DNA of 64,000 nucleotides, from positions 434,001 through 498,000 of the forward strand of contig NZ_CP087710.1 of NCBI RefSeq assembly GCF_020991065.1. The letters run 5' to 3'. Below are positions 1-7,826 of this stretch, one piece after another (the first letter of the stretch is position 1; each line of letters opens with the position of its first letter). The position numbers were made by a program, and so were the translations under genes. This stretch comes from Nocardioides okcheonensis. GTDB lineage: Bacteria; Actinomycetota; Actinomycetes; Propionibacteriales; Nocardioidaceae. The notes under the pieces were generated by a model. That model was given only the letters and a program-made list of their open reading frames with translations, had not been told where the DNA came from and ran no database searches.

Positions 1-1
1 G

Positions 2-2428
2 ACCACCGAGGTGCTGCGCAACATGCTCTACGCCGGCTCCCGCACGCTGCTCGGGCTCGGCTACGTCGTGATGGACGAGGTCCACTACCTCGCCGACCGG
101 ATGCGCGGCGCAGTCTGGGAGGAGGTCATCATCCACCTCCCGGAGTCGGTGACCCTCGTGTCCCTCTCGGCCACGGTCTCCAACGCCGAGGAGTTCGGCG
201 AGTGGCTGGCCACCGTGCGCGGCGAGACCACCACGGTCCTGGAGGAGAAGCGGCCGGTGCCACTCTTCCAGCACGTCATGGTCGGTCGTCGCCTGCTCGA
301 CCTCTTCGCGTCCTCCGACGTCGACGCCAGCGCCGGCTTCGTCAAGGAGGGCGCACCCGTCAACGACGAGCTCACCCGCATCGCCCGCGACGACTGGGCG
401 AGCACCCGCCTGATGCGCGACCGGCGCTCCCCGCGCAAGGGCAAGCCGGGGTCGTCGAAGAACCCCCGGTCGGTCGGCAACGGCCGCCGCGTGTGGATCC
501 CCACCCGGGTCGACGTGGTCGAGCGGCTCGACCGCGAGGGGCTGCTGCCCGCGATCATGTTCATCTTCAGCCGGGCCGGATGCGACGCCGCCGTCACCCA
601 GCTGGTGCAGGCCAACACCCGCCTCACCACGGCGGCGGAGCGCGACGAGATCTTCGCCCGGGTCGAGGCGGCCTCGCGCACCCTGCCCGAGGAGGACCTG
701 CACGTCCTCGGCTACCACGAGTTCCTCGACGGACTCACCCGCGGCATCGCCGCCCACCACGCCGGGCTGCTGCCGGCGTTCAAGCAGGTGGTGGAGGAGC
801 TGTTCCAGGACGGGCTGGTGAAGGTCGTCTTCGCGACCGAGACCCTCGCCCTGGGCATCAACATGCCCGCCCGCACGGTGGTGATCGAGAAGCTGTCGAA
901 GTGGAACGGCGAGACCCACGCCGACCTGACGCCGGGGGAGTACACCCAGCTCACCGGGCGCGCGGGACGGCGCGGGCTCGACATCGAGGGCCACGGCGTC
1001 GTGCTCTACCAGCCGGGCATGAACCCGCGCGAGGTCGCCGGCCTCGCGTCGACGCGTACGTATCCGCTGCGCTCGTCGTTCCGCCCGTCCTACAACATGG
1101 CGGTCAACCTGGTCCACCAGTTCGGGCGGGCGCGCTCGCGCGAGCTGCTGGAGCAGTCCTTCGCCCAGTTCCAGGCCGACAAGGCCGTGGTCGGGCTCGC
1201 GCGGCAGGTCCGCCAGGCCGAGGACGCGCTCGACGGCTACCGCGATGCCGCCACCTGCCACGTGGGCGACTTCATGGAGTACGCCGGGATCCGCCGCCGG
1301 ATCTCCGACCTGGAGAAAGGCGCGGCGCGCGAGCGGCGCCAGGACCGGCGCGGCGAGGCCGCCGCGTCGCTGGGCCGGCTCCGTCCCGGTGACGTGATCC
1401 GGGTGCCGGCCGGGAAGTTCAGCGGGCTGGCGGTCGTCATCGACCCGGGGGCGTCGGGTGACGAGCCGCGCCCCTACGTCGTGACCGCCGACCGGCAGGC
1501 CCGCCGGCTGGCGATGATGGACTTCCCGGTGCCGGTCGAGTCGATCGGCCGGCTGCGCATCCCCAAGTCGTTCAACGGCCGCAACCCCGGCCAGCGCCGC
1601 GAGCTCGCCAACGCCCTCCGGGCCCGGGCCGACTCCTTCGACGCCCCCGGGCCGCGGCGCGAGAAGCAGCGCGACTCCTTCAGCGACACCCCCACCGACC
1701 GCGAGATCGGCCGGCTGCGCGCGGACCTCAAGGCCCACCCGTGCCACCAGTGCCCCGAGCGCGAGGACCACGCCCGCTGGGCCGAGCGGTACTTCAAGCT
1801 CGAGCGCGACACCGAGACGCTCAAGCGGCGCGTCGAGAACCGCACCAACACCGTCGCGCGGACCTTCGACCGCGTGTGCGACGTGCTCACCGCCCTCGAC
1901 TACCTCGAGGGTGACACGGTCACCGAGAAGGGCGGCCACCTGCGGCGGATCTACACCGACATGGACCTCGTGGCGGCCGAGGCGATCCGGGCCGGGCTGT
2001 TCGACGGCCTCGCGCCGTCGGAGCTGGCGTCGGTCCTCTCGGCGCTGGTCTTCGAGGCCCGCCGTGCCGACGACGCGTCGTCGCCGAAGATGCCCGGCGG
2101 GCAGGTGCGTCCGGTGCTCGGCGAGCTCGTACGCCTGTGGGGGCAGCTCGACGCCCTCGAGCGCGACCACAAGCTCGACTTCCTCCGCGAGCCCGACATG
2201 GGGTTCGCGTGGGCGGCGTGGCGCTGGGCGGAGGGCGACGACCTCGACGACGTGCTGATGGCCACCGGTCTGTCCGCCGGCGACTTCGTCCGCTGGATGA
2301 AGCAGCTGCTCGACCTGTGCGGCCAGGTGGCCGACGCGGCCGGCGAGGCGCCCCTGCGCAGCACCGCACGGGCCGCGGCGAAGTCGCTCAAGCGTGGCGT
2401 GATCGCCTACAGCGTGCTGGCGGAGTGA
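2..2428 (+). CDS. helY: Ski2-like DEVH-box helicase, 5' truncated
   Basis: The gene begins before the window; the frame is open from base 2 and 808 residues are visible. It is the C-terminal part of a superfamily 2 helicase of the Ski2/Mtr4/HelY type. Motif II reads DEVH near base 74, followed by SAT (motif III), AAHHAGLLP, LALGINMP (motif V) and QLTGRAGRRG (motif VI). The last ~170 residues look like the DSHCT domain that follows the helicase core in this family. Walker A lies upstream of the window. The family unwinds RNA or structured nucleic acid with ATP. The stop lies 20 bases before an exonuclease gene. Family assignment is certain; the substrate is inferred. Confidence 0.93.
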   Translation, partial: TTEVLRNMLYAGSRTLLGLGYVVMDEVHYLADRMRGAVWEEVIIHLPESVTLVSLSATVSNAEEFGEWLATVRGETTTVLEEKRPVPLFQHVMVGRRLLDLFASSDVDASAGFVKEGAPVNDELTRIARDDWASTRLMRDRRSPRKGKPGSSKNPRSVGNGRRVWIPTRVDVVERLDREGLLPAIMFIFSRAGCDAAVTQLVQANTRLTTAAERDEIFARVEAASRTLPEEDLHVLGYHEFLDGLTRGIAAHHAGLLPAFKQVVEELFQDGLVKVVFATETLALGINMPARTVVIEKLSKWNGETHADLTPGEYTQLTGRAGRRGLDIEGHGVVLYQPGMNPREVAGLASTRTYPLRSSFRPSYNMAVNLVHQFGRARSRELLEQSFAQFQADKAVVGLARQVRQAEDALDGYRDAATCHVGDFMEYAGIRRRISDLEKGAARERRQDRRGEAAASLGRLRPGDVIRVPAGKFSGLAVVIDPGASGDEPRPYVVTADRQARRLAMMDFPVPVESIGRLRIPKSFNGRNPGQRRELANALRARADSFDAPGPRREKQRDSFSDTPTDREIGRLRADLKAHPCHQCPEREDHARWAERYFKLERDTETLKRRVENRTNTVARTFDRVCDVLTALDYLEGDTVTEKGGHLRRIYTDMDLVAAEAIRAGLFDGLAPSELASVLSALVFEARRADDASSPKMPGGQVRPVLGELVRLWGQLDALERDHKLDFLREPDMGFAWAAWRWAEGDDLDDVLMATGLSAGDFVRWMKQLLDLCGQVADAAGEAPLRSTARAAAKSLKRGVIAYSVLAE

Positions 2429-2448
2429 GCTGTGGCAGGCTCACCCAG

Positions 2449-3378
2449 GTGACCGACCGCCTGCTGCTGCTCGACACCGCGTCCCTCTACTTCCGCGCGT
2501 TCTTCGGTGTCCCCGACTCCGTGAAGGCGCCCGACGGCACCCCGGTCAACGCGGTGCGCGGGCTGATGGACTTCATCAGCCGGCTCGTGGGGGACTACGA
2601 CCCGACGCACCTGGCCTGCTGCTGGGACGAGGACTGGCGGCCCCAGTGGCGCGTCGACCTGATCCCGTCCTACAAGGCGCACCGCGTGGTGCGCGAGGTC
2701 CCAGGCCCGCGTCCGGACGTCGAGGAGGTGCCCGACCCGCTGCAGGCGCAGGTCCCGGTGATCCTCGAGGTGCTCGCGGCCTACGGCATCCCGGTCGTCG
2801 GCCACCCCGAGATGGAGGCCGACGACGTGATCGGCACCCTCGCCACCGGCGCGGGGATGCCGGTCGACATCGTCACCGGCGACCGTGACCTGTTCCAGCT
2901 CGTCGACGACGAGGCGGAGGTGCGGGTGCTCTACGTCGCGCGCGGCGTCAGCAAGCACGAGCGGGTCGACAACGCGTGGGTGCGAGCGAAGTACGGCGTC
3001 GATGCCGCCCACTACGCCGACCTGGCCACCCTGCGCGGCGACACCTCCGACGGCCTGCCGGGCGTCGCCGGGGTCGGCGACAAGACGGCGGCGACGCTGA
3101 TCAACCGCTTCGGTGACGTCGACGCGATCGTCGCCGCCGCGGCGGACCCCGACTCCGACATGGGGCCCGGGCCGCGCGGGAAGATCAAGGCGGCCGTCGA
3201 CTACCTCGACGTCGCCCCGGAGGTGGTCGCCGTGCGGCGCGACCTCGACCTCGGGTCGCCCGACCTGACCCGCCCGCGGACCCCGGCCGACCACGACGCG
3301 CTGCTCGCGCTCGACGAGCGGTGGGGCCTCGGCTCGTCTGCCGTGCGTCTCGTGGAGGCCCTCTCCGGATCCCACTAG
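2449..3378 (+). CDS. 5'-3' exonuclease, FEN/PIN-like family
   Basis: 309 residues, GTG start. This is a stand-alone version of the 5' nuclease domain of DNA polymerase I. Acidic metal-binding motifs are present: LLLDTASLYFRAFFG at the N-terminus, EADDVIGTLA and VTGDRDLFQLV in the middle. The helix-3-turn-helix segment DGLPGVAGVGDKTAA contacts DNA. The family cleaves 5' flaps or RNA primers; actinobacteria usually carry one such paralogue beside polA. The start was chosen because the protein begins with the family's first beta strand. A CAGGCT hexamer sits 7 bases upstream, so the gene may be leaderless or cotranscribed with helY. Cellular role is inferred from the family. Confidence 0.9.
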   Translation: MTDRLLLLDTASLYFRAFFGVPDSVKAPDGTPVNAVRGLMDFISRLVGDYDPTHLACCWDEDWRPQWRVDLIPSYKAHRVVREVPGPRPDVEEVPDPLQAQVPVILEVLAAYGIPVVGHPEMEADDVIGTLATGAGMPVDIVTGDRDLFQLVDDEAEVRVLYVARGVSKHERVDNAWVRAKYGVDAAHYADLATLRGDTSDGLPGVAGVGDKTAATLINRFGDVDAIVAAAADPDSDMGPGPRGKIKAAVDYLDVAPEVVAVRRDLDLGSPDLTRPRTPADHDALLALDERWGLGSSAVRLVEALSGSH

Positions 3379-3387
3379 TCTGTGGCC
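3376..3387 (+). promoter_or_regulatory. Leaderless -10 element for the AsnC gene
   Basis: TAGTCT at 3376-3381 is followed by exactly 6 bases and GTG at 3388. The TAG also forms the stop codon of the upstream exonuclease. The arrangement predicts transcription starting at the first base of the start codon and favours GTG 3388 over GTG 3382. Confidence 0.5.
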
Positions 3388-3840
3388 GTGAGCACATCGG
3401 AGGTCGAGTCCAAGGACCGGCAGATCCTGTCCCTGCTGGCGACCGACGGCCGCATGTCGTTCACCGACCTCGGCAAGGCCACCGAGCTGTCGACCTCCGC
3501 GGTGCACCAGCGGGTCAAGCGGCTCGAGCAGCGCGGGCTGATCAAGGGCTACGGCGCGACCGTCGACCACGACCAGCTCGGCCGGCCGCTGACGGCGTTC
3601 ATCTCGATCACCCCGATCGACCCCTCGCAGCCCGACGACTACCCGGACCGCCTGGTCGGGATCGAGGAGATCGAGTCGTGCTGGTCGGTGGCGGGGGAGG
3701 AGTCCTACATCCTCAAGATCCGCGTGGCCACCCCGCGCGACCTCGAGGACCTGCTTGCCCGGATCCGGGGCGCGGCGAGCGTCTCGACCCGCACCACGAT
3801 CGTGCTGTCCACGCCCTACGAGAACCGCCCGCTCGACTAG
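3388..3840 (+). CDS. Lrp/AsnC family transcriptional regulator
   Basis: 150 residues. The N-terminal winged helix (DRQILSLLATDGRMSFTDLG then STSAVHQRVKRLEQRG) is the AsnC-type DNA-binding domain. The C-terminal half has the RAM/ACT-like ligand and oligomerisation fold, ending with the typical TTIVLSTPYENRPL. These regulators respond to amino acids and often control amino-acid catabolism. The lysine-degradation genes lie 1.3 kb downstream, but another gene intervenes and no binding site could be assigned, so a regulatory link is only a possibility. GTG 3388 is preferred as start because of a leaderless promoter; GTG 3382 is the alternative. Confidence 0.9.
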   Translation: MSTSEVESKDRQILSLLATDGRMSFTDLGKATELSTSAVHQRVKRLEQRGLIKGYGATVDHDQLGRPLTAFISITPIDPSQPDDYPDRLVGIEEIESCWSVAGEESYILKIRVATPRDLEDLLARIRGAASVSTRTTIVLSTPYENRPLD

Positions 3841-3863
3841 GAGCCGCAGCGCTCTGCCCGTTT

Positions 3864-3928
3864 CAGCGATCCCCGGCTGACCGGGGATCACTGAACTTGT
3901 CAGGGCGTGCACGGCCTGACAAGTTCAG
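3864..3928. repeat. Two-hairpin intergenic repeat, copy 1 (order B-A)
   Basis: Hairpin B is GATCCCCGG (3868-3876), loop CTGA, CCGGGGATC (3881-3889), with CAG/CTG as outer pairs. It is followed directly by hairpin A: CTGAACTTGTCAGG (3891-3904), a 10-base loop, CCTGACAAGTTCAG (3915-3928). The same two hairpins occur in reverse order at 5030-5094 and in variant form at 51262-51319. It lies 16 bases past the end of the convergent nuclease-like gene. It could also act as a bidirectional terminator, but there is no T tract. Confidence 0.85.
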
Positions 3929-3944
3929 CGAGAGCCTGACAACC

Positions 3945-4892
3945 TCACGCGGCGGGCGTACGGAACATGGCCCGGATCCGCCGCGAGACCTCGTCGGGAC
4001 GGTAGAGGTCGGCCCAGGTGATGCGGATGCACCGCCAGCCGGTGAGCTCGCAGATCAGCGACTCGCGCTTCTTCTCCCGCAGCACGCAGTCCACAACCGA
4101 CTCTCCCTCGCGGCGGTGCCTCGTGTACTTCTCCTTGCCGTCGAACTCGAGGAACACGCCGAGCTCGGGCCAGGCGAGGTCCACACGGGCGACCTCGACC
4201 CCGCGCTCGTCGAGGATCGGGTAGTTCGGGATCGGAGCGGGGAGGTGCTGGGCCCAGCAGAGATAGCGGGCGCGCGACTCGCCGACCGACTCCGCCCGGC
4301 CGTCGACGAGACGGAGCACGAGGTCCGTGGTGAGGCTGTCCGGCCAGTGGGTCATCGACTCGTAGCGGGCCCGTAGGTCCTCCACCGTGGTGAAGCCCCG
4401 GTGGAGCAGGTGGTCGATCTCGACCAGCGCGTGCTCGACGTCGAGCAGCAAGGTGAGCTCGAGCGCGGCCCGCGTGGCACTGACGACCTGCAACCCGTTG
4501 CGCTCGACCACGTCGCCCTCGGCGAGCAGACCGCGGTGCTGGTGGATGCCGGCCTCGGCGCGCCCCGCTCGCCGGTCCTGGCGGGTCAGGTGGACGACGG
4601 ACAGGTCGCACTCCCACAGCGGGGCGTCGTACTCGCCGGCCGCGCTCGTGTGGCTGAGCACCACCTCGGTGCTCGCCTGGCGGACCGCGGCGCGGCACAG
4701 GACGGCGTACCTCTGGTTGGCCGTGAGCGACGCCCAGCCATCACCGAAGACGTACGCCCCGCGGCGCACACGCACCCAGGCGCCGCTGCGGACGAGGGCG
4801 ACGATGGCGTGGTCGTGGTAGCCGGCGGCCAACGCCTCCCTCCGGAGGAAGACTCCGTGCTCGGCGACGAGGGCCCTGAGGTGTGCGTCCAT
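3945..4892 (-). CDS. AbiEi-type winged helix / DUF559 PD-(D/E)XK nuclease-like protein
   Basis: 315 residues. The N-terminal ~80 residues resemble the winged-helix domain found at the start of AbiEi-family antitoxins (LAAGYHDHAIVALVRSGAWV then RRGAYVFG). The C-terminal ~90 residues resemble DUF559/Vsr nucleases: RVDLAWPELGVFLEFDGKE supplies the D...ExDGK acidic signature, followed by KKRESLICELTGWRCIRIT. Such proteins are common, often multi-copy, in Nocardioides-like genomes; their function is not established. No AbiEii toxin gene lies beside it, so an active toxin-antitoxin pair is not supported. The start at 4892 has CACGGT 7 bases upstream. The gene sits between inverted copies of a palindromic repeat. 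Confidence 0.8.
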   Translation of the reverse strand: MDAHLRALVAEHGVFLRREALAAGYHDHAIVALVRSGAWVRVRRGAYVFGDGWASLTANQRYAVLCRAAVRQASTEVVLSHTSAAGEYDAPLWECDLSVVHLTRQDRRAGRAEAGIHQHRGLLAEGDVVERNGLQVVSATRAALELTLLLDVEHALVEIDHLLHRGFTTVEDLRARYESMTHWPDSLTTDLVLRLVDGRAESVGESRARYLCWAQHLPAPIPNYPILDERGVEVARVDLAWPELGVFLEFDGKEKYTRHRREGESVVDCVLREKKRESLICELTGWRCIRITWADLYRPDEVSRRIRAMFRTPAA

Positions 4893-5029
4893 GCGGCCCA
4901 CCGTGGCGCCCGGACAGTGGCACGAGCCACCGAAGCGCTCACCAGCTGTGGACGGTGCCGGACGAGCGACGCCTGTGGACGCTCGGTGGCCACGACGAGC
5001 GGCGCTTGCTGATGTCGGTCAGGCCGTCG

Positions 5030-5094
5030 CTGAACTTGTCAGGCCATGCACGGCCTGACAAGTTCAGCGATCCCCGGCTGACCGGGGATCGCTG
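5030..5094. repeat. Two-hairpin intergenic repeat, copy 2 (order A-B)
   Basis: Hairpin A is CTGAACTTGTCAGGCC (5030-5045), loop ATGCAC, and its exact complement to 5067. Hairpin B is CAGCGATCCCCGG (5065-5077), loop CTGA, and its exact complement to 5094. The two stems share CAG at 5065-5067, so they cannot both close fully. Relative to copy 1 the hairpin order is reversed, so the two copies form a large inverted repeat around the DUF559 gene. Confidence 0.85.
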
Positions 5095-5119
5095 AAAAGG
5101 CCCGGGCGGAAACCCCGGG
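5095..5119 (-). terminator. Intrinsic terminator of kamA
   Basis: Reading the minus strand from the kamA stop codon: CCCGGG, a 7-base loop, CCCGGG, then CC and TTTT. This GC stem with a short T run starts one base after the stop codon and is the best rho-independent terminator in the region. Repeat copy 2 lies immediately beyond it. Confidence 0.6.
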
Positions 5120-6586
5120 TCAGTACGCCTGGAGCGCGGCGGTGCGGCGCGAGGCCTCGGCCATCTCGGCGGCCTTGAGCGAGGCCTCGTCGAGGCGACC
5201 GTGCTGCTCCCACCACTGCTGGCCCGACTCGGGCAGCGTGTGGATCGGGTCGTAGTACTCGTAGAAGCGCGAGAGCGCCTCGGCGTCGTCGGCCTCGATC
5301 GAGGTGCGGTAGTTCTTCGTCCAGTACGAGATGCCGTGCTCGGTGTCGTAGTCGGCGTTCTGGTGCACCCAGCGCTTGCCGACGAACGGGACGTCGCACA
5401 CGATGCGCGGCGTCGCGAAGCCGGGGAGGTAGCCCATGATGTGGTGCTGCAGGCGCTGGGCGTCGGCCAGCGAGACCCGCCAGTGCTCCGAGAACGGGAT
5501 CATGTCGCACATGTAGAAGTAGTAGGGCATGATCTGCGCGCCGTCGAGCAGGCGGAAGCACAGGTCGAGCAGCGCGTGCGGGTCGGCGTTGACGCCGTTG
5601 AGCAGCACGCCCTGGTTGCGCACGTCGCGCAGCCCGGCGTCGAGCATCGCCCGCGCCGCCTCGGCGACGACGGGGGTCACGGAGTTCGCGTGGTTGGCGT
5701 GGGTGTGCATCGCCAGCGAGACGCCGCGCGAGCGGGCCACCGCGGCGACCCGGCCGACGCCCTCGACCACGTCGGGCTGCAGCCAGTGCTGCGGCAGGCC
5801 GATGAGGGCCTTCGTGGCGAGGCGGATGTCGCGGATGTTGTCGACCTCCATGACCGACATGAGGAACGCCTCGAGGCGGGGCCACGGCATGTTGGCCACG
5901 TCGCCGCCGGAGACGACGACGTCGCGCACCGACGGCGTACGACGCAGGTAGTCGAGCATGTCGCCGAGGCGGTCGTTGGGCTTGCCGGCGAACTTGAGCT
6001 TGTCGATCACGACGGTCGAGTTGCCGACGAGGTCCATGCGGGTGCAGTGGCCGCAGTACTGCGGGCAGGTCGGCAGCAGCTCGGCGAGCACCTTGGTGGG
6101 GTAGCGGTGGGTCAGGCCCTCGGTCGCCCACATGTCGTGCTCGTGGAGGGAGTCGCGCGCGGCGTGCGGGTGCGACGGCCAGTCGGTGCGGCGGTCGCTG
6201 AAGACGGGGATCATGTAGTGGCGCACCGGGTCGGCGTAGAACGCCTCGGTCAGCGAGCCGGCGCCGGCGGGCGTCTCGGCGGGGACCATCGTGTTCATCA
6301 TCTGCGGCGGCACCAGCATCGACATGGTGGCCCGCTCGGCCTGGTCGCGCTCGAGGTCGGCGTAGAACCGCTCGTCGAGCAGGTCGCCCATCAGCTCACG
6401 CAGCTGCTTGACGTTCTTGATGCAGTGGGCGCGCTGCCACTGGACCGAGGCCCAGTCGGCGGCGGTGACGTCGGCCCAGCCCGGGAACCGGGTCCAGTCG
6501 GGCTCGACGAGCTCGACCCGCTGGTAGGGGTAGGGCTGGCCGGTGTCGAGTGCCTGGCCGGGGGCGCTGGCGGTCTCGATGCTCAT
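5120..6586 (-). CDS. kamA: Lysine 2,3-aminomutase (radical SAM)
   Basis: 488 residues; ATG at 6586 with AAGGAG just upstream. It converts L-lysine to L-beta-lysine using S-adenosylmethionine, a [4Fe-4S] cluster and pyridoxal phosphate. The cluster cysteines are the CPQYCGHC motif (Cys174, Cys178, Cys181), followed by TRMDLVG. The VVSGGDVANMP and MHTHANHANSVTP segments match the SAM-binding and barrel strands of this family. It is longer than the ~415-residue clostridial enzyme because of an N-terminal extension. It is divergent from kdd-kamDE-kal across 145 bases, so it supplies the first step of the same pathway. EpmB-type or glutamate mutases are less likely given this context. Confidence 0.93.
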   Translation of the reverse strand: MSIETASAPGQALDTGQPYPYQRVELVEPDWTRFPGWADVTAADWASVQWQRAHCIKNVKQLRELMGDLLDERFYADLERDQAERATMSMLVPPQMMNTMVPAETPAGAGSLTEAFYADPVRHYMIPVFSDRRTDWPSHPHAARDSLHEHDMWATEGLTHRYPTKVLAELLPTCPQYCGHCTRMDLVGNSTVVIDKLKFAGKPNDRLGDMLDYLRRTPSVRDVVVSGGDVANMPWPRLEAFLMSVMEVDNIRDIRLATKALIGLPQHWLQPDVVEGVGRVAAVARSRGVSLAMHTHANHANSVTPVVAEAARAMLDAGLRDVRNQGVLLNGVNADPHALLDLCFRLLDGAQIMPYYFYMCDMIPFSEHWRVSLADAQRLQHHIMGYLPGFATPRIVCDVPFVGKRWVHQNADYDTEHGISYWTKNYRTSIEADDAEALSRFYEYYDPIHTLPESGQQWWEQHGRLDEASLKAAEMAEASRRTAALQAY

Positions 6587-6731
6587 GAGATCTCCTTGAA
6601 GCGGGCTGACGGCGTGCCGGTTGTGTGGGCGGCGCCACATCTGGGAGAGTACGCGGAGAAAGTGCGGTGCGTCCAATGCCACGCCGCAAGATTTCCGGCA
6701 TGATCGCGTTTGACGAGAAGGATGACCTGAA

Positions 6732-7826
6732 TTGACCACCCCCTCGGACATCCGGACGGACCAGGAGACTGGTGACCCGACCGGTCTGCACCGCGTCCTG
6801 GACGACACCACCGTGCTGCCGCAGGCCGCGCAGCGCCTCGACACCCGGGCGCAGCTGTGGCCCGACGAGGTCCGGGTGCGCGTCGAGCGGCTCAACCTCG
6901 ACGCCGCCTCCTTCCGCCAGCTCGAGCGCGCGCACACCCGCTTCGGCGAGACCGACGGCGACGCGGTGCGCGCCGAGGTGCTCGACATCGTCGCCACCCG
7001 CGGCAAGATGCAGAACCCCGTGACCGGCTCCGGCGGCATGCTCGTCGGCACCGTCGAGGAGGTCGGCCCCGAGTCGCCCCTCGGCCTGAGCGTCGGCGAC
7101 CGCGTCGCGACCCTGGTCAGCCTCACCCTCACCCCGCTCGTGATCGAGGACGGCCTCGCCCGCTGGGACGGCGCGAGCGAGCAGGTGCCGTGCGACGGCT
7201 ACGCGGTGCTCTTCGGCCGCTCCATCGCCGCCGTCATCCCCGACGACCTCGACCCCGCGCTCTCGCTGAGCGTGATGGACGTCTGCGGCGCGCCCGCGCT
7301 GACCGCGCGCGTCGTCGAGGAGTACGTCGCCCGAGCCGAGCAGGACGGGGGCAGCGCCCCGACCGTCGCCGTCATCGGCGGCGCCGGGAAGTCCGGCTCC
7401 CTCAGCCTCGCAGCCGCCCGCGCGGCCGGGGCGGCCCGCACCATCGGCGTGGTGCCCCACCAGGGCGAGCACGACCTGCTCGTCGGCACCGGCCTCGCCG
7501 ACGCTGTGGCCCTCGCCGACGCCCGCGACCCGATCGCCCTGCGCGACGCCGTCGCCGCCGCGGGCGGACCGGCCGACGTGACGGTCGTCTGCGTCGACGT
7601 CCCGGGCTGCGAGGGCGGCGCGATCCTGGCGACCGCCGACCGTGGCACGGTCATCTTCTTCTCCATGGCCACCAGCTTCAGTGCCGCCGCCCTCGGGGCG
7701 GAGGGCCTCGCCGCCGACGTGCGGATGCTCGTCGGCAACGGCTACGTCCCCGGCCACGCGGCCTACGCCATGGAGCTGCTGCGCGCCGACGCCGGCGTCC
7801 GTGGCCTGTTCGAGCGGAGGCTCTGA
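6732..7826 (+). CDS. kdd: L-erythro-3,5-diaminohexanoate dehydrogenase
   Basis: 364 residues, TTG start at 6732 with AAGGA about 10 bases upstream. It oxidises 3,5-diaminohexanoate to 5-amino-3-oxohexanoate with NAD(P)+. A Rossmann fold is visible as VAVIGGAGKSGSLSLAAARA, and the N-terminal half has the GroES-like MDR fold (GGMLVGTVEEVGP, GDRVATLVSLTLTPL). No zinc-site cysteines of classical alcohol dehydrogenases are seen. The stop codon overlaps the kamD start (TGATG). Assignment rests on the fold plus its position between kamA and kamDE, which is the arrangement in lysine fermenters. Confidence 0.88.
   Translation: MTTPSDIRTDQETGDPTGLHRVLDDTTVLPQAAQRLDTRAQLWPDEVRVRVERLNLDAASFRQLERAHTRFGETDGDAVRAEVLDIVATRGKMQNPVTGSGGMLVGTVEEVGPESPLGLSVGDRVATLVSLTLTPLVIEDGLARWDGASEQVPCDGYAVLFGRSIAAVIPDDLDPALSLSVMDVCGAPALTARVVEEYVARAEQDGGSAPTVAVIGGAGKSGSLSLAAARAAGAARTIGVVPHQGEHDLLVGTGLADAVALADARDPIALRDAVAAAGGPADVTVVCVDVPGCEGGAILATADRGTVIFFSMATSFSAAALGAEGLAADVRMLVGNGYVPGHAAYAMELLRADAGVRGLFERRL

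Noticed and set aside
3945..4892. Complete AbiE toxin-antitoxin system
   Set aside because: No nucleotidyltransferase toxin (AbiEii) gene lies on either side; the neighbours are a regulator and kamA.
6587..6731. Adenosylcobalamin riboswitch in front of the B12-dependent lysine genes
   Set aside because: The kamA-kdd gap is only 145 bases and shows no recognisable B12 box or the needed set of helices.
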